Made by a program: the position numbers and the translations under genes
The notes under the pieces: model-generated
What the model was told of the DNA's origin: nothing
The model's input: the letters and a program-made list of their open reading frames with translations, nothing else
The model's database searches: none
Part shown: positions 54,354 through 63,001 of the stretch, in pieces
How positions within the stretch are numbered: the stretch's first letter is position 1
Layout of the letters: each line of letters starts with the position of its first letter
Source of the DNA: [Scytonema hofmanni] UTEX 2349
GTDB lineage: Bacteria > Cyanobacteriota > Cyanobacteriia > Cyanobacteriales > Nostocaceae
DNA length: 64,000 nt
NCBI RefSeq assembly: GCF_000582685.1
Contig: NZ_KK073768.1
Span: 1,858,231 to 1,922,230 of the forward strand
Direction of reading: 5' to 3'

Positions 54354-54624
54354 GACTAGGGACTAGGGACTAGGGACTAGGGACTAGGTAAGAAGGTTAT
54401 TTCCCCTTTCCCCCTTCCCCTCAATACGGTTCGGTTAAGGCAAGAGACGCGATAAATTGTCGTCTCTACAAAGGACTTATTATTGTAAAGACGGCGATTC
54501 ATCGCGTCTTTGCGATCTATAATTTTCATCAAAAAATCTTATCCGAACCGTATTGCCCTTCCCCTTTCCCCTTTCCCCTTTCCCCCTTTCCCCTTTTCCC
54601 CCTTCCCCCTCTTCAATTAATCTT
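54354..54624. repeat. Repeat-filled gap between dppA and dppB
   Basis: GGGACTA heptamers (54358-54390), CCCCTTTCCCC tracts on both sides, and a MITE-like element (54422-54555) inside them. The reading frame of dppB is open into the C-rich tract, which encodes FPFPLSPF and is not counted as protein. Confidence 0.75.
54422..54555. mobile_element. MITE-like element, 18-bp ends CAATACGGTTCGG(T/A)TAAG
   Basis: CAATACGGTTCGGTTAAG (54422-54439) and CTTATCCGAACCGTATTG (54538-54555) are inverted with one mismatch in 18. Inside are two more palindromes, AGAGACGCGATAAATTGTCGTCTCT and AAGACGGCGATTCATCGCGTCTT. The element has split a C-rich tandem array into two blocks. Confidence 0.82.
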
Positions 54625-55650
54625 ATGTCTCGCTCAAAAGCCTTACAATATTACATCGTCTCCCGTTTACTTTTAGCCCCACTTCAACTGCTAACTATCA
54701 TCACAATTGTATTTCTTTTATTAAGAGCAACACCGGGAGATCCGGCAGATGCAATTCTTGGTGGACGTGCTCCAGAAAGTGCTAAAGAAGAATTACGAAA
54801 ACAACTAGGTTTAGACCTTCCCATATGGTTACAATATCTCAATTATTTGGGACAAATACTGCGTTTTGATTTAGGAACTTCTTTAACAAGTCGGGGACAA
54901 GCAGTTTGGGAAGTAATTGGACAATATTTCCCCGCAACCGTAGAGTTAGCAGTGTGTAGTATGGCAGTTGCGCTGATTGTCGGAATTAGCGTTGGAACTC
55001 TTTCTGCTTCTCGTCCTGGGACATTTTTGGATGTTGGCGGACGATTGTTTGGTATCATTAGTTATGCACTGCCCATGTTTTGGGCGGGAATGTTGCTACA
55101 ATTAGTCTTCTCAGTACAATTAGGTTGGTTCCCTAACTCCAACCGCTTCCCACCAAATCTTGCTCCCCCCACTGGAATCACAGGTTTGTATACAATTGAT
55201 AGCTTGCTGAGTGGTAACTTAAGTCAGTTTTTTATATCTTTGCATCATTTAGCACTGCCGAGTCTAACGCTGGGAGTTTTGCTTAGTGGTGTTTTTGAGC
55301 GAATTGTCCGAGTTAATTTAAAGCAAACCATGAAAGCAGATTATGTAGAAGCTGCCAGAGCAAGAGGTATTTCGGAAAACAAGATTTTAGTTTCCCATGC
55401 TTTAAAAAATGCTTTAATTCCAGTGATTACAGTCTTAGGGTTAACTTTTGCTTCTCTATTGGGTGGAGCAATTTTAACTGAGGTAACATTTTCTTGGCCC
55501 GGGTTGGCAAATCGGCTGTATCAAGGGATATCCGATCGCGATTATCCCACAGTTCAGGGAGTGTTAGTCTTTTTTGGGGCGATCGTCGTGGGTGCAAGCA
55601 TTTTGATTGATATTTTGAATGCATATATAGACCCACGCATTAGATATTAG
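54625..55650 (+). CDS. Peptide/nickel-type ABC transporter permease (DppB family)
   Basis: A 341-residue inner-membrane permease. YIVSRLLLAPLQLLTIITIV is the first helix, FLLLRATPGDPADAILG the conserved loop, KQLGLDLPIWLQYLNYLGQI follows, then the EAA motif (YVEAARARGISENKILVSHA) and GGAILTEVTFSWPGLANRLY at the end. I chose the ATG at 54625 (MSRSKALQ) because codons upstream are repeat DNA. It pairs with the DppA protein upstream and with a DppC at 4652. No ATPase gene is in the window. Confidence 0.94.
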   Translation: MSRSKALQYYIVSRLLLAPLQLLTIITIVFLLLRATPGDPADAILGGRAPESAKEELRKQLGLDLPIWLQYLNYLGQILRFDLGTSLTSRGQAVWEVIGQYFPATVELAVCSMAVALIVGISVGTLSASRPGTFLDVGGRLFGIISYALPMFWAGMLLQLVFSVQLGWFPNSNRFPPNLAPPTGITGLYTIDSLLSGNLSQFFISLHHLALPSLTLGVLLSGVFERIVRVNLKQTMKADYVEAARARGISENKILVSHALKNALIPVITVLGLTFASLLGGAILTEVTFSWPGLANRLYQGISDRDYPTVQGVLVFFGAIVVGASILIDILNAYIDPRIRY

Positions 55651-55655
55651 CAAAT

Positions 55656-55746
55656 AGACATCTGGTATAAAAGACGTAGAGACGTTCCGGTGGAACGTCT
55701 CTACAAAAGTTTCGGGCAACGCATAATTAATTTCTACCAGATGTCT
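55656..55746. mobile_element. MITE-like palindromic element with 12-bp ends AGACATCTGGTA
   Basis: AGACATCTGGTA (55656-55667) is mirrored exactly by TACCAGATGTCT (55735-55746). The inside contains GTAGAGACGTTCCGGTGGAACGTCTCTAC and GTTTCGGGCAACGCATAATTA, as in 30711-30800. It begins six bases after dppB. A second, partial copy of the palindrome is at about 55787-55813. Confidence 0.82.
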
Positions 55747-55849
55747 GATAGAGCGATCGCATTATTCTTGAATCTGAAATTATATAAGACGTTCCACCGG
55801 AACGTCTCTACAAGATATACTTATTCATAATTAAACCTTTATACAATGC

Positions 55850-57169
55850 GTGAATGACAGCGATATTCCTGTAAAAATCCTGTTTTTAGCAGCCGAACCG
55901 AGTAATGAACCTCGGTTGCGTTTAGGGCAAGAGTTGCGAGATATTCGTGAACGGTTGCAACTATCCAAAGAGAGAGATAGATTTATATTAGAGTCCCGTG
56001 AGTCGGTTCGGGTTGGGGACATAACACAGGCAATATTCGATGTCGATCCGCAAATAGTGCATTTCTCCGGACATGGAACAAGTACAGGGGAGCTTCACTT
56101 TGAGAGTTTAACAGGAAAATCGCAGCTTGTACCAGCCGATGCTTTAGCAGCGTTATTTGAACGGTTCGCAGATAAAATCGATTGTGTAGTTTTGAACGCT
56201 TGTTATTCTGAGATTCAAGGGAAAGCGATCGCACAATATATTAGATTTGTAATTGGGATGAATCAGGATATTGGAGATAAAGCTGCGATCGCTTTTTCGG
56301 TTGGTTTTTATAAGGCATTAGCCGCAAACCGTTCAATTGAAGAGGCTTACCAGTTTGGCTGTGTAGAGATTCGACTATATAATCTTCCAGAACATCTCAA
56401 ACCAGTTATTTATATAAATCCCACCGCAAAGCCGAGATTTAAACCAATAATTCCTAATCCCTTTGTACCCCAAAATGGCAGAGTAGAACAGCTGGAACAG
56501 TTTTTTGGACGACAGCGAGAAATCCAAAGAGTATTTGAGGTGTTAAATAGTGGTAGTAGTGTAGCATTAATTGGAAAAGATGGTCTTGGCAAGTCCTCTC
56601 TGTTATGGGAGATTTGCCGAGTCGCAGAAAATCTTCTTCAACAGGAGCGTCAAGCAGTATTCTTTGATTTAAATGACATTGGTGATGAAAAAGACTTCTA
56701 CATTGCTTTGTGTGACAAGGTTAGTATCCCCGAATGTAAAGGTTATAAACTAACTCGCAGTTTGCGACAACGCGATAAAAAAGTACTGCTAGCTTTAGAT
56801 AATGTCGGTAAACTTACCTGGAAAGGATTTACTCGTCAAGTTCGGGATCAACTGCGCGGTTTAGCTGAGGGTGGTGATGCTCCTCTACGTTTGATTTTAG
56901 CAGCTAATGAACCTCTGGAAGATTTGTTTAACGATAGTCACAATGATGGTAAGACATCACCGCTTGCAGGTATTTGCCAAGAAGAAAATATCCTACCTTG
57001 GGAGGATGCCATCATGCGTGATTTTATTGCCTCTCGTTTGAAGAATACTTCTGTGAGTTTTACTGAAGAGGAAATTATTCAACTTGTCCAGGAAAGTAGG
57101 GGACATCCTCGGAAGCTGATGCAATTGTGCTATCGAACTTATCGAAAATATGCGGAGGGTGGGCAATGA
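55850..57169 (+). CDS. CHAT (caspase-like) protease domain fused to a STAND/AAA ATPase
   Basis: A 439-residue protein. Residues 5-190 form a CHAT domain with the His of IVHFSGHG (H75) and the Cys of VVLNACYSE (C118), the catalytic pair of caspase-like proteases. A NPFVPQNGRVEQLEQFFGRQ linker leads into an ATPase with P-loop LIGKDGLGKSSL near 239-250, Walker B VLLALDNVGKL near 306 and a sensor region with GHPRKLMQLC. Start is GTG at 55850 without a strong ribosome site. The combination couples ATP-dependent sensing to proteolysis. A second ATPase gene follows 298 bases downstream in the same direction. Confidence 0.85.
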   Translation: MNDSDIPVKILFLAAEPSNEPRLRLGQELRDIRERLQLSKERDRFILESRESVRVGDITQAIFDVDPQIVHFSGHGTSTGELHFESLTGKSQLVPADALAALFERFADKIDCVVLNACYSEIQGKAIAQYIRFVIGMNQDIGDKAAIAFSVGFYKALAANRSIEEAYQFGCVEIRLYNLPEHLKPVIYINPTAKPRFKPIIPNPFVPQNGRVEQLEQFFGRQREIQRVFEVLNSGSSVALIGKDGLGKSSLLWEICRVAENLLQQERQAVFFDLNDIGDEKDFYIALCDKVSIPECKGYKLTRSLRQRDKKVLLALDNVGKLTWKGFTRQVRDQLRGLAEGGDAPLRLILAANEPLEDLFNDSHNDGKTSPLAGICQEENILPWEDAIMRDFIASRLKNTSVSFTEEEIIQLVQESRGHPRKLMQLCYRTYRKYAEGGQ

Positions 57170-57467
57170 AATTGCATCTTGTACAATTGTTGTTTATCAT
57201 CCACACCCACCTGGGATTAAAATCCCAGACTGATAGCGAAAGTCCACTCAAGTGGACTGTTATCGGGTTTGGCAATTATATAGAGAAGATTTTAGCTATT
57301 GCCGAATTAATAAAGATTCATATTTATCAGTTCCAATCTATCTTGATTTCAGTGCGTTTCAACGCACTTGAGCTATTAGCCCGAAATTTATTTCTGGGCG
57401 GGAAAACAACGCAAAACCAACGTTTCGAGTGTGCCGTTCACACCCGCTTAGGAATGGAAGGTATCCA
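57170..57467. repeat. Gap with double-hairpin repeats
   Basis: CTGGGATTAAAATCCCAG and AGTCCACTCAAGTGGACT (57210-57258), then AGTGCGTTTCAACGCACT (57352-57369) and CCGAAATTTATTTCTGGGCGGG (about 57380-57402, quoted in parts). Each pair is two hairpins with a TAGC spacer, the same family as at 45412 and 52119. They lie between the CHAT gene and the membrane ATPase gene. Confidence 0.65.
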
Positions 57468-60185
57468 ATGAACCAGCAAAGCCCAGTTCCCCGCCTAGAC
57501 TTAGCGCCCAAACTTAAGCGCCCCCTCTCCCTATGGAACCCGTTGGATTATCTGCGCCTGTTGTACTGGGTATTTTACTTCCCCCAAGCTTTGCGGTGGT
57601 ATGTGGACACCTTTGGGGGTGGGTATATACCTGAAGGAGAAATGAATTGGCGCAAGGGACGGGAGTTGCTTTCTCAAAATCCGATTCAGCGTCAGTTACT
57701 TTTTCAAGGAGTGGTTTTAACAGTTGTGACACCACTGCTTTTGTGTGTAATTCTTCAGCGAATAGGTATTTTTATTGATTGGTTCGGCGTGGCGTGGGGC
57801 GTAAGGTTTAGTGTGGGGTTCGGTGGGGTGTTCGGCGTGGTGTTGGGTGTGGCGTTAGGCGTGGGGTTCGGCGTGGTGTTGGGTGTGGCGTTAGGCGTGG
57901 GGTTCGGCGTGGCGTTAGGCGTGGGGTTCGGAGTGGTGTTGGGCGTAGGGTTCGGCGTGGCGTGGGGCGTGGCGTTGGGCGTGGTGTGGGTCGTAGCGTT
58001 GGGTGTAGCGTTGAGCGTGGGGTTCGGTGTGGGGTCGGGCGTGGCGTTGGGCGTGGCGTTGGGCGTGGCGTTGGGCGTGGCGTTGGGCGTGGCGTTCCTC
58101 GTGGCGTTAAGCGTGGCGTTGGGCATGGCGTCGAGCGTGGCGTTAAGCGTGACGTTGGGCATGGCATCGGGCGTGGCGATACTTCGTCTAGAAAATTGGC
58201 TTTTAGGTCTGCCTTTTTTTATACAAATGCCCCAGAATAGAAGGTGGCAAATCCCTCATGTCACTCCACTTCCCCTTTACTCTCTGTCTTCTCGATTGAA
58301 AAGTTGGCTACATCAAGACTGGGAAACTGGTTTATATAACGCTAACCAATTGCTGGCTTATACTCTGCAATTTATTCCCGTTGTTCAAGCTGTAAATCAG
58401 GTATTGGCTACAACGCCTCCAGAGCAAGTCATTTTTCGCGTAGTTCAGTTAGCTGAAACCCCTTTTGATTGGCGGCTAGTGCGTTTTGCCTCTGCTTCTT
58501 TAAACGCAGCGCTAAAGTCAGAATTTATTAAAGGTATTCCCTTCTTACCCTTTAACTGGAAACGAAGACTCCAAACTCGTTTTGTCACCGATACCCGCTT
58601 AGACACTCCTGCCCATGCTGCTGCGGCTGGTTTTTGGTATCTGCATGAAAAAGAACCAGCTAAAGCAATGGAGGCTTTTGCAGTGGTGCGTTCTCTTCCT
58701 TATGGTGAAGAGATGTTCACCCTCGCCGAAATTCTCACAGCTTTTGATAAAGCTAAAACAGCAGACACCATTACTGCCATACAAATTCCTCCCTTCCCAC
58801 AAGAACCGCTACTGCGTCCAACAACTTGGGAAACACTCACATCTCTAAAGCAAGTAGTTGAAAATGCCCAACTTATAGAGCGTAGTTCTTCTCGTTTTGA
58901 ACGTTCCTCAACCCTCAATCGCGCTTTAGGGGAACTGAAAACTATTCTAAATAATCAGGAATATTTGCCCAACGCGGAGCAAGATTTAATTGTCAATATC
59001 GCCCAAACTTGGGAAGAAGCACTGCTAAATATTGCAGGTAAAGTAGGTGAAATTGTCATTACCGAACCTGTAAATAATCCCTACGTTGCCGGGAACCCAG
59101 TGGAAGGCAACCTCTTTGTCGGACGGGAAACAATTATACGACAGCTAAAAGAACTTTGGGTAACAAGTCGTCAACTCCAGTCTGTGGTAATCTACGGTCA
59201 CAGACGCATGGGCAAAACTTCCATCTTGCGAAACGTCGCTAATTTTGTCAGTGCAGATGTACAGGTAGCCTATGTCAACTTGCTAAATGTGGGAGATAGC
59301 CCTCAAGGAGTTGGGGAGGTACTAATGGCAATTAGCGATGAAATTTCTGAAGCGGTGCAAATTCCACCTCCAGCTGATGCTGATTTGCTTAACCTTCCGT
59401 ACCGTACTTTTGAACGCTATTTAAAACAGGTTGTAGAGACGCGAAATTTCGCGTCTCTACAAAATTCAAAGGGTTTAATTATCGCTTTAGACGAGTTTGA
59501 GCAAATCGAGAAACTAATTGAAGCGGGAAAAATCCCTGTAGACTTTATGGCATATCTGCGGGGGTTGGCGCAAAAAAGCTCTAAAATTGCCTTTGCTTTA
59601 GCTGGCTTGCACACATTGGAAGAAATGACAAGCGATTACTTCCAACCTTTTTACGCTAGCATTACTTCTATTCCCGTTGGTTTTATGGAAGCAGGCGCAA
59701 CGCGAGAGATTTTAGCAAATCCAGCTATTGAGGATTTTCCCCTCGATTATACCCCGGAAGCATTAAATAAAATCTACGACCTCACCCACGGACAACCATA
59801 TTTAGTGCAACTCGTGGGTTTTCAGTTAGTTCGTCGCTACAACGACCAAGTTTTTACCATGAGAAACCGACGCAACCCCGTTTTTACAGTCGAGGATGTG
59901 GAAGTTGTGATTAAAGATCCTGATTTCTTCAAAAAGGGAAGCGGCTATTTTAATGGTGTTTGGGGTCAAGCGGTGCGCGGTGCGGTTGGACAACATCATA
60001 TACTCAAGATACTTGCACCTCACCCCCAAGGCTTAACTCTTGATGCCTTAGTTCAATCTACAGACATGGATGAGGCAACTTTGCAAGAAGCTTTGAAAAC
60101 TCTCATGCACCATGATGTAGTTAAAGAAATTGACGAATGTTGGCGAATTATTGTGGAGCTTTTTCGCCTTTGGCTTTTACAATAA
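57468..60185 (+). CDS. Membrane ATPase with Gly-Val repeat region
   Basis: A 905-residue protein. The N-terminal part contains a membrane segment (LLFQGVVLTVVTPLLLCVIL). From about 106 to 239 it has a tract of GVALGV, GVGFGV and GVVLGV units, strongly hydrophobic and Gly/Val-rich, likely to pass the membrane many times. A helical middle follows (HAAAAGFWYLHEKEPAKAME). The C-terminal AAA/STAND-type ATPase has FVGRETIIRQLKEL, P-loop YGHRRMGKTSIL near 573-584, Walker B GLIIALDEFEQIEKL near 667-681 and GLTLDALVQSTDMDEATLQE (winged helix). I use the ATG at 57468 with GGAAGG upstream. A palindromic repeat at 59433-59460 encodes residues VETRNFASLQ just before Walker B. Confidence 0.85.
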   Translation: MNQQSPVPRLDLAPKLKRPLSLWNPLDYLRLLYWVFYFPQALRWYVDTFGGGYIPEGEMNWRKGRELLSQNPIQRQLLFQGVVLTVVTPLLLCVILQRIGIFIDWFGVAWGVRFSVGFGGVFGVVLGVALGVGFGVVLGVALGVGFGVALGVGFGVVLGVGFGVAWGVALGVVWVVALGVALSVGFGVGSGVALGVALGVALGVALGVAFLVALSVALGMASSVALSVTLGMASGVAILRLENWLLGLPFFIQMPQNRRWQIPHVTPLPLYSLSSRLKSWLHQDWETGLYNANQLLAYTLQFIPVVQAVNQVLATTPPEQVIFRVVQLAETPFDWRLVRFASASLNAALKSEFIKGIPFLPFNWKRRLQTRFVTDTRLDTPAHAAAAGFWYLHEKEPAKAMEAFAVVRSLPYGEEMFTLAEILTAFDKAKTADTITAIQIPPFPQEPLLRPTTWETLTSLKQVVENAQLIERSSSRFERSSTLNRALGELKTILNNQEYLPNAEQDLIVNIAQTWEEALLNIAGKVGEIVITEPVNNPYVAGNPVEGNLFVGRETIIRQLKELWVTSRQLQSVVIYGHRRMGKTSILRNVANFVSADVQVAYVNLLNVGDSPQGVGEVLMAISDEISEAVQIPPPADADLLNLPYRTFERYLKQVVETRNFASLQNSKGLIIALDEFEQIEKLIEAGKIPVDFMAYLRGLAQKSSKIAFALAGLHTLEEMTSDYFQPFYASITSIPVGFMEAGATREILANPAIEDFPLDYTPEALNKIYDLTHGQPYLVQLVGFQLVRRYNDQVFTMRNRRNPVFTVEDVEVVIKDPDFFKKGSGYFNGVWGQAVRGAVGQHHILKILAPHPQGLTLDALVQSTDMDEATLQEALKTLMHHDVVKEIDECWRIIVELFRLWLLQ
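57785..58185 (+). repeat. Degenerate tandem G-rich repeat encoding (GVxxGV)n
   Basis: GGCGTGGCGTTGGGCGT units of 12-18 bases repeat for 400 bases with many variants (GGCGTGGGGTTC, GGTGTGGCGTTA). The translated units are GVALGV, GVGFGV, GVVLGV and SVALGM. The opposite strand also has long open frames purely because of composition. Confidence 0.88.
59433..59460. repeat. Perfect 28-bp palindrome inside the ATPase coding sequence
   Basis: GTAGAGACGCGAAA followed by TTTCGCGTCTCTAC. It is identical to the copy at 20812-20839 in the brnT region. In this frame it is translated as VETRNFASLQ. Confidence 0.92.
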
Positions 60186-60397
60186 GTAAGTGGGGGAAAT
60201 TAAATGTAAAATACTCTCCTGGTTCGTAGTGAGCGGTTTACCGCTCAAGCAAGGATTTTAACGGCTGAAGCCGTTACTACGTTAAAGAGCGTTTATTTAT
60301 GCCCATCTACTTAGACATCGACCAAATTTAATTATGCCTTATCCAAAATCCTGGTAGAGACGTTCCGCCGGAACGTCTCTACAGATGTGATAAATTA
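60186..60397. repeat. Gap with palindromic repeats between convergent genes
   Basis: GAGCGGTTTACCGCTC (60230-60245), AACGGCTGAAGCCGTT (60260-60275) and GTAGAGACGTTCCGCCGGAACGTCTCTAC (60355-60383) are all perfect. The last lies 15 bases before the CHAT gene end and could act as terminator. Confidence 0.75.
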
Positions 60398-62824
60398 TCA
60401 TGGTTCACCAACAAGGGTAAATGCAGCCCAATCAAGGGGACGTGAATATTGCTTCTTTGTTGTCAGCATAGCGTTTCTCAATGCAATGGCTTGATCGGGA
60501 TTTTGCCCCAGATTTTCATAAAATCTAGTCATCAAGAATTCTGTGGAATCATCTGACACTGCCCACAAAGATACAATAACACTGGATGCGCCGGCACTAA
60601 TTAATGAGCGAGATAGTCCCACAACTCCATCACCGGTAATGCGTCCCTCCCCTGTGTCGCAAGCGCTGAGGACTACTAATACAGCGTTGAGGTTGAGATT
60701 GAGAATTTCATCAGCTGTGAGTAAACCATCGTTAATTTGACCTGTATTGTCGGGAGCAAGAGCGATCGCACCAGGTACACCCAATCCTTTAAAATCATCT
60801 AATAGTCCGTGAGTTGCTAGATGAATAATTCTCGCTTTGTTCATCTGTTGCACTATAGAAGCTTTGGTTGCAACTTTTCCAGTCATTGCTTTAGTTTTGA
60901 GAAGTTTAGCAACTTTAATTGCTTCTGCTTCCGCACCTGGTAAAGTGGCTAACTGCTGCGGTTTTTCACCACTTTTAGTTATAATACTCGGCATAGTTGG
61001 ATTTCCCACTACTAAAGCATCTTTGCCTTGTAGGGAAGCAAACATTCCCCCACCTAAGCGTTCTCGTTTTTCGCTTGTCAGTTGTAGCACCTGTATCGCT
61101 GGAGCTGTAAGTATAGTGTGTTTTTCGATTAAGTACTTATTATTCTGGTCTTCGAGTGCTGGAAATGGAACCAGAAATAGCTCATTTTGAGGAATGAAAA
61201 TCACGCGCTGATTGGGGTCAGTAGGCAATAATTTAGCAATTGGATCAATTAAGACTTTGTGCAGTTGCTTTAGTTTGCTGATTTGAGGAACTGCATCTAT
61301 ATTTGCATTCGTAGGTATACCGCGTCCTCTCAGACCAAGAGATTGACGACTGCTGGTAACAAGTTGTGTTAAGGATGTAGATGTGAGGTTAACTTGCTTA
61401 AAACTAACTGCACCTGTGGGCTGAACTACCCAGATATAAAGTAGTTTATCTGAAACAATGGAATACTCAACAAGTGCTGCTTTTTGTTTTTTGGCAATAA
61501 GCTGGATTTGGTTGATTGTTACCGGTTTAATAGTCGGTGGAATCTTGGAATTTGGCGAAAGTCGTGATGTTAATAACTCTACAAAGGCTTTGCTTCTACC
61601 CCGTTCGGCAATTTCTAAAGCTGAATTGATTTTACCTTGAGCAATCAAAGCTTGTTGCATTTCACGGTAAGTTTCAGCTTGAGATTCAAAGATTGAAACT
61701 TTATAAACATCAGTTAATCCTGGTCGCAGAGATTCCCAAATATTAATTGCAGTTAGAAGCATTTTTGCCGCAGCAGCAGCTTGACCTGTTTTCAATAAAG
61801 TGCGACCTAAACTAGTGCGGGTTACTGCTTCCGCTGGGGGGTGTTGCTGTTCTATAGTAATTGCTAAAACTTGCTGATAAAGTTTTAATGCTTTGGGGTA
61901 TTGCTTGAGATCCTCATAAACTGTCCCCATTTCATGAAGGGTTGCACCTTCTATTCTGCGATAACCTAATTTTTGCGAAATTGTCAGAACTTGCTGATAG
62001 AAGTTTAATGCTTTGGTTTCCTGTTTCTGATTGTTGTAAAGTACACCTAGAGAAAGCAAAGCGGTTGCTTCTTGAAAACGATCGCGATCTTGTTTCGCAA
62101 TTTTCAAAGCTGGCTGTAAAAATGACAGTGCTTTCGGGTATTGTTGTAAATCATCGTACACTTCCCCAATATTTCTTAAAGCAATTCCCTCACCAGAACG
62201 GTTACGCACTTCTTTCGTAATTGCCAGACCTTGCTCTAAAAAACGCAGTGCTTTGGGATACTCTCCTAAACTCTTGTAGAGTCCGCCAATATAGGTTAAT
62301 GTTGTGCCTTCACCATTGCGTGCAAGGCTATCGGGACTTTTATCGCCGACTTGTTTTAATATTGCTAACCCTTGCTGATAAAATTTTAATGCTTTGCTGT
62401 ACTGTCCCAGACTATGATAACTTAACCCAATGTTGCTCAGAGTAATGCCTTCATTGGTTTTATCGCCTGTTTGCTTAAAAATTGCGATCGCTTGCTCATA
62501 GGATGAGACTGCCTTTTTATCCTGTCCTAAACTGTGATATGTCTGCCCAATGTAGCTCAAAATATTAGCTTTATCTTCAGGCTTATTGTTTGTGACAATA
62601 ACTAAGCTTCGCCCAAATGTATCTAAAGCCTTTTTCAACTCTCCTTGACGATACTGCTGAACACCTGCTTTGTACAACCGTGAAGCTTCAGTTTGGTCTA
62701 AAGGTCTGTCTATAGATGTAGTTGTAATTTCTACAGGAATCTTAGCCATCTGTCGGTAGAAAATTACACAGAAGACCAAGGTTACAGGGATAAACAGTAA
62801 ACGGTAGATAAGCCTAGTGTTCAT
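60398..62824 (-). CDS. TPR-CHAT protein (caspase-like protease with tetratricopeptide repeats)
   Basis: An 808-residue protein with an N-terminal membrane helix (YRLLFIPVTLVFCVIFYRQM). Seven to eight TPR units of about 40 residues follow (GEGIALRNIGEVYDDLQQYP, TALSLGVLYNNQ-type repeats). A CHAT domain occupies the last 330 residues. The catalytic His lies in IIHLATHGLLD near 668 and the Cys in LVVLSACDTGEG near 719; VGLSRSLISAGASSVIVSLW is also typical. The architecture is that of separase/caspase-like CHAT proteases, which cut partner proteins after TPR-mediated binding. It is convergent with the membrane ATPase gene; its start overlaps a palindromic element. Confidence 0.92.
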   Translation of the reverse strand: MNTRLIYRLLFIPVTLVFCVIFYRQMAKIPVEITTTSIDRPLDQTEASRLYKAGVQQYRQGELKKALDTFGRSLVIVTNNKPEDKANILSYIGQTYHSLGQDKKAVSSYEQAIAIFKQTGDKTNEGITLSNIGLSYHSLGQYSKALKFYQQGLAILKQVGDKSPDSLARNGEGTTLTYIGGLYKSLGEYPKALRFLEQGLAITKEVRNRSGEGIALRNIGEVYDDLQQYPKALSFLQPALKIAKQDRDRFQEATALLSLGVLYNNQKQETKALNFYQQVLTISQKLGYRRIEGATLHEMGTVYEDLKQYPKALKLYQQVLAITIEQQHPPAEAVTRTSLGRTLLKTGQAAAAAKMLLTAINIWESLRPGLTDVYKVSIFESQAETYREMQQALIAQGKINSALEIAERGRSKAFVELLTSRLSPNSKIPPTIKPVTINQIQLIAKKQKAALVEYSIVSDKLLYIWVVQPTGAVSFKQVNLTSTSLTQLVTSSRQSLGLRGRGIPTNANIDAVPQISKLKQLHKVLIDPIAKLLPTDPNQRVIFIPQNELFLVPFPALEDQNNKYLIEKHTILTAPAIQVLQLTSEKRERLGGGMFASLQGKDALVVGNPTMPSIITKSGEKPQQLATLPGAEAEAIKVAKLLKTKAMTGKVATKASIVQQMNKARIIHLATHGLLDDFKGLGVPGAIALAPDNTGQINDGLLTADEILNLNLNAVLVVLSACDTGEGRITGDGVVGLSRSLISAGASSVIVSLWAVSDDSTEFLMTRFYENLGQNPDQAIALRNAMLTTKKQYSRPLDWAAFTLVGEP

Positions 62825-62905
62825 TAGATATCTCCGGAAAAAATTATCCGTTGCCCGAAAGCTTTGTAGAGACGTAGCATTGGAACGTCTCTACATCATA
62901 TCCAA
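62825..62905. mobile_element. Palindromic element at the TPR-CHAT start
   Basis: AGATATCTCCGGAAAAA (from 62826) followed by TTGCCCGAAAGC and GTAGAGACGTAGCATTGGAACGTCTCTAC. Here the palindrome centre is a mosaic of two types (AGCA on one side, GGAA on the other), so pairing is broken in the middle. A separate palindrome copy lies at 62966-62993 before the end of the lysozyme-like gene. Confidence 0.65.
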
Positions 62906-63001
62906 TATCCGAGTTTAGATGACTGTTTAGAAAAGCTTTGATCAAATAGGCGATCGCACATACTGTAGAGACGTTCCGGCGGAACGTCTTTACGACTGTT
63001 A

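Noticed and set aside
57755..58240. Long open frames on the opposite strand and in other frames of the Gly-Val tract (PNATPNAT and TPRPTPR proteins)
   Set aside because: They arise from the base composition of the repeat; the plus-strand frame continues into a real ATPase.
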